DNA from: a bacterium
GTDB lineage: Bacteria; Pseudomonadota; Gammaproteobacteria; GCA-002705445; GCA-002716945
Assembly (NCBI GenBank): GCA_029979505.1
Contig: JAPOHH010000001.1
Location: 119,034-183,033 of the forward strand
Direction of reading: 5' to 3'
Length of the DNA stretch: 64,000 nucleotides
A program made the translations under genes and the position numbers. This document shows positions 63,169-64,000 of the stretch, in pieces. Under the pieces are notes generated by a model. The model did not search any database, was not told the origin of the DNA, and saw only the letters and a program-made list of their open reading frames with translations. Every line of letters starts with the position of its first letter. The first letter of the stretch is position 1.

Positions 63169-63363
63169 CTAATAAGGTAACATGCGATTAATCGCCGCTT
63201 TGTCTGCTGCGCTTATCACTACGTCGTCTCTTAAATGTCTCTTTCTTTTAGTGCTTTTCTTAGTAAGAATATGACTACGATGAGACTGACCTCTCTTTAC
63301 ATTGCCTGTAGGTGTTTTCTTAAACCTTTTTGCGGCACCGCTATGTGATTTCATTTTTGGCAT
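63169..63363 (-). CDS. rpmI: 50S ribosomal protein L35
   Basis: A 64-residue, strongly basic protein: [20 protein letters not shown], then [17 protein letters not shown]. Length and sequence are those of L35. It lies 39 bases after infC, in the infC-rpmI-rplT operon. The infC-rpmI gap is where L20 translational control would act if conserved. Confidence 0.97.
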   Translation of the reverse strand: MPKMKSHSGAAKRFKKTPTGNVKRGQSHRSHILTKKSTKRKRHLRDDVVISAADKAAINRMLPY

Positions 63364-63402
63364 AACTTACTCTTACTAAATATTTTGGGTAGTATATCCT
63401 AT

Positions 63403-63918
63403 TTATTTCTTCGGTGCTATAACCATTACAATTTGTCTTCCTTCAAATGCAGGTTTTTGCTCGATTAGACCGTAATCAAATAAATCTTTTTCAACTCTTT
63501 CAAGGAATTCACGCCCAATTACCTGATGCGCAGCCTCTCTGCCTCTGAATCTCATAGTAATTTTAGCTTTGTCTCCTCCTTGAAGAAACTTAATGAGATT
63601 TTTAAGTTTAACCTGATAATCTGCCTCTTCTGTTCCAGGTCTAAATTTAATCTCTTTTACTTGAATTTGCTTTTGCTTTTTTTTGGCTGCGTGAGCTTTT
63701 TTGGATTGTTCAAACTTATATTTCCCAAAATCCATAACTCTACAAACTGGCGGTACTTGGTTTGCAACAATTTCAACTAAATCTAAATCCTCATTTTTAG
63801 CTATTTCTAGTGCTTTAGCTTTAGTTACTACACCCACTTGGTCACCTGAAGATGATATTAAGCGAACTTCGGTAGCATTAATGCGCTCATTAATTCGCAT
63901 TCTTTTAATGTTCGATAT
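63403..63918 (-). CDS. infC: Translation initiation factor IF-3, probable non-AUG start
   Basis: IF-3 with N-domain [29 protein letters not shown], a Lys-rich linker near residue 80 and C-domain [15 protein letters not shown]. The first ATG (63900) lies 25 bases after the only Shine-Dalgarno site and would shorten the N-terminus. In the same frame ATA 63918 and ATC 63921 lie 7 and 4 bases after AGGAG, and an ATT is at 63909. E. coli infC also uses a non-AUG start (AUU) through which IF-3 represses itself, so I place the start at 63918. Exact codon uncertain; 63921 is the alternative. Confidence 0.88.
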   Translation of the reverse strand: MSNIKRMRINERINATEVRLISSSGDQVGVVTKAKALEIAKNEDLDLVEIVANQVPPVCRVMDFGKYKFEQSKKAHAAKKKQKQIQVKEIKFRPGTEEADYQVKLKNLIKFLQGGDKAKITMRFRGREAAHQVIGREFLERVEKDLFDYGLIEQKPAFEGRQIVMVIAPKK

Positions 63919-63925
63919 GATTGTT

Positions 63926-63930
63926 CTCCT
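63926..63930 (-). promoter_or_regulatory. Shine-Dalgarno site of infC
   Basis: AGGAG on the minus strand, 7 bases before ATA 63918 and 25 before ATG 63900. This spacing is the argument for a non-AUG start. Confidence 0.7.
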
Positions 63931-63936
63931 ATATAG

Positions 63937-64000
63937 TTAATTTATCTCGTTTTTTAGTAATTCGCAAAATTGCTCAAGGTTCATACTGCCTAAATCTTTG
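63937..64000 (-). CDS. thrS: Threonyl-tRNA synthetase, C-terminal end only
   Basis: The last 20 codons of an ORF entering from the right edge, ending at TAA 63939-63937. KDLGSMNLEQFCELLKNEIN matches the C-terminal KDLGxMxxExxxxxLxxEI end of ThrRS, and the position directly upstream of infC is that of thrS in E. coli. Too short for the ORF track. Confidence 0.8.
   Translation of the reverse strand, partial: KDLGSMNLEQFCELLKNEIN

Noticed and set aside
1-64000. CRISPR arrays, insertion sequences, prophage genes
   Set aside because: No regularly spaced repeats, transposase or integrase motifs, or phage structural genes were seen in reading the window.

Overview
The window comes from an AT-rich gammaproteobacterium with short intergenic gaps, many 1-20 bp gene overlaps and a largely E. 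coli-like order of housekeeping genes (thrS-infC-rpmI-rplT-pheS-pheT-ihfA-merR; mnmA-hflD; nrdR-ribD-ribE-ribB-ribH-nusB-thiL; rpmF-plsX-fabH; uvrC-pgsA-tRNA-Gly-tRNA-Cys). A soxB gene (thiosulfate oxidation), a complete-looking aceA/icd/acnA/fumC set, pntAB and compact spacing suggest a streamlined, probably marine, sulfur-oxidising heterotroph or mixotroph. A Thioglobaceae-like affiliation is a guess; no rRNA is present to test it.

Layout. (1) 1-12,882, all on the minus strand: a surface-polysaccharide locus. It holds a polyprenyl-phosphate sugar phosphotransferase, a GmhA-like isomerase, a DegT-fold 3-dehydratase-like enzyme, an RmlC-type epimerase, an NAD sugar reductase/epimerase, ManC, a glycosyltransferase-like protein, a methyltransferase, a NeuB-type nonulosonate synthase, a KdsC-like phosphatase, an SDR and an aldehyde dehydrogenase cut by the window edge. 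It sits inside the conserved pgsA-glyW-cysT-leuZ tRNA cluster. (2) 12.9-18.2 kb: tRNAs, pgsA, uvrC, a uracil-DNA glycosylase, fabH, plsX, rpmF. (3) 18.3-25.3 kb: maf, then thiL-nusB-rib genes-nrdR-glyA. (4) 25.4-32.3 kb: soxB, msrQ, msrP and purL. (5) ssrA (tmRNA) at 32.4 kb on the plus strand, followed by a decayed outer-membrane-protein tail and several very small genes. (6) 33.4-43.4 kb, minus strand: a VOC protein, pntBA, a membrane hydrolase, a ferritin-like protein, a HAD, a small protein resembling sigma-70 region 1.1, a cold-shock protein, an MTA phosphorylase, an epimerase, AlkA, DUF2892, iscU, iscR. (7) 43.5-55.9 kb: a DUF1249-like gene, infA, icd, aceA, mnmA, hflD, acnA, a three-gene ExbB/ExbD-like module, fumC, purB. 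(8) 56-64 kb: lysS, prfB with a programmed frameshift, a PD-(D/E)XK nuclease, merR, ihfA, pheT, pheS, rplT, rpmI, infC and the end of thrS.

How the parts fit. AcnA, Icd, FumC and AceA supply TCA and glyoxylate-shunt steps, and PntAB balances NADH/NADPH. SoxB would contribute periplasmic thiosulfate oxidation, and MsrPQ repairs oxidised periplasmic methionines. The sugar locus appears to make one or more deoxy or nonulosonic sugars for a surface glycan.

The most noteworthy items are: a lipoprotein start codon one nucleotide after the tRNA-Leu 3' end; a stand-alone sigma-1.1-like protein in an operon with a cold-shock protein; an IscR homologue without cysteines next to an iscU without iscS; an ExbB/ExbD-like three-gene cassette that interrupts mnmA-hflD-purB; a PheT without its tRNA-binding OB domain; a prfB frameshift site using GTT instead of CTT; an infC with a likely non-AUG start; and a perfect 14-bp hairpin that buries the AUG of an alkA-like gene. 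No CRISPR array, insertion sequence or prophage was seen, and no gene-free stretch exceeds 300 bases.
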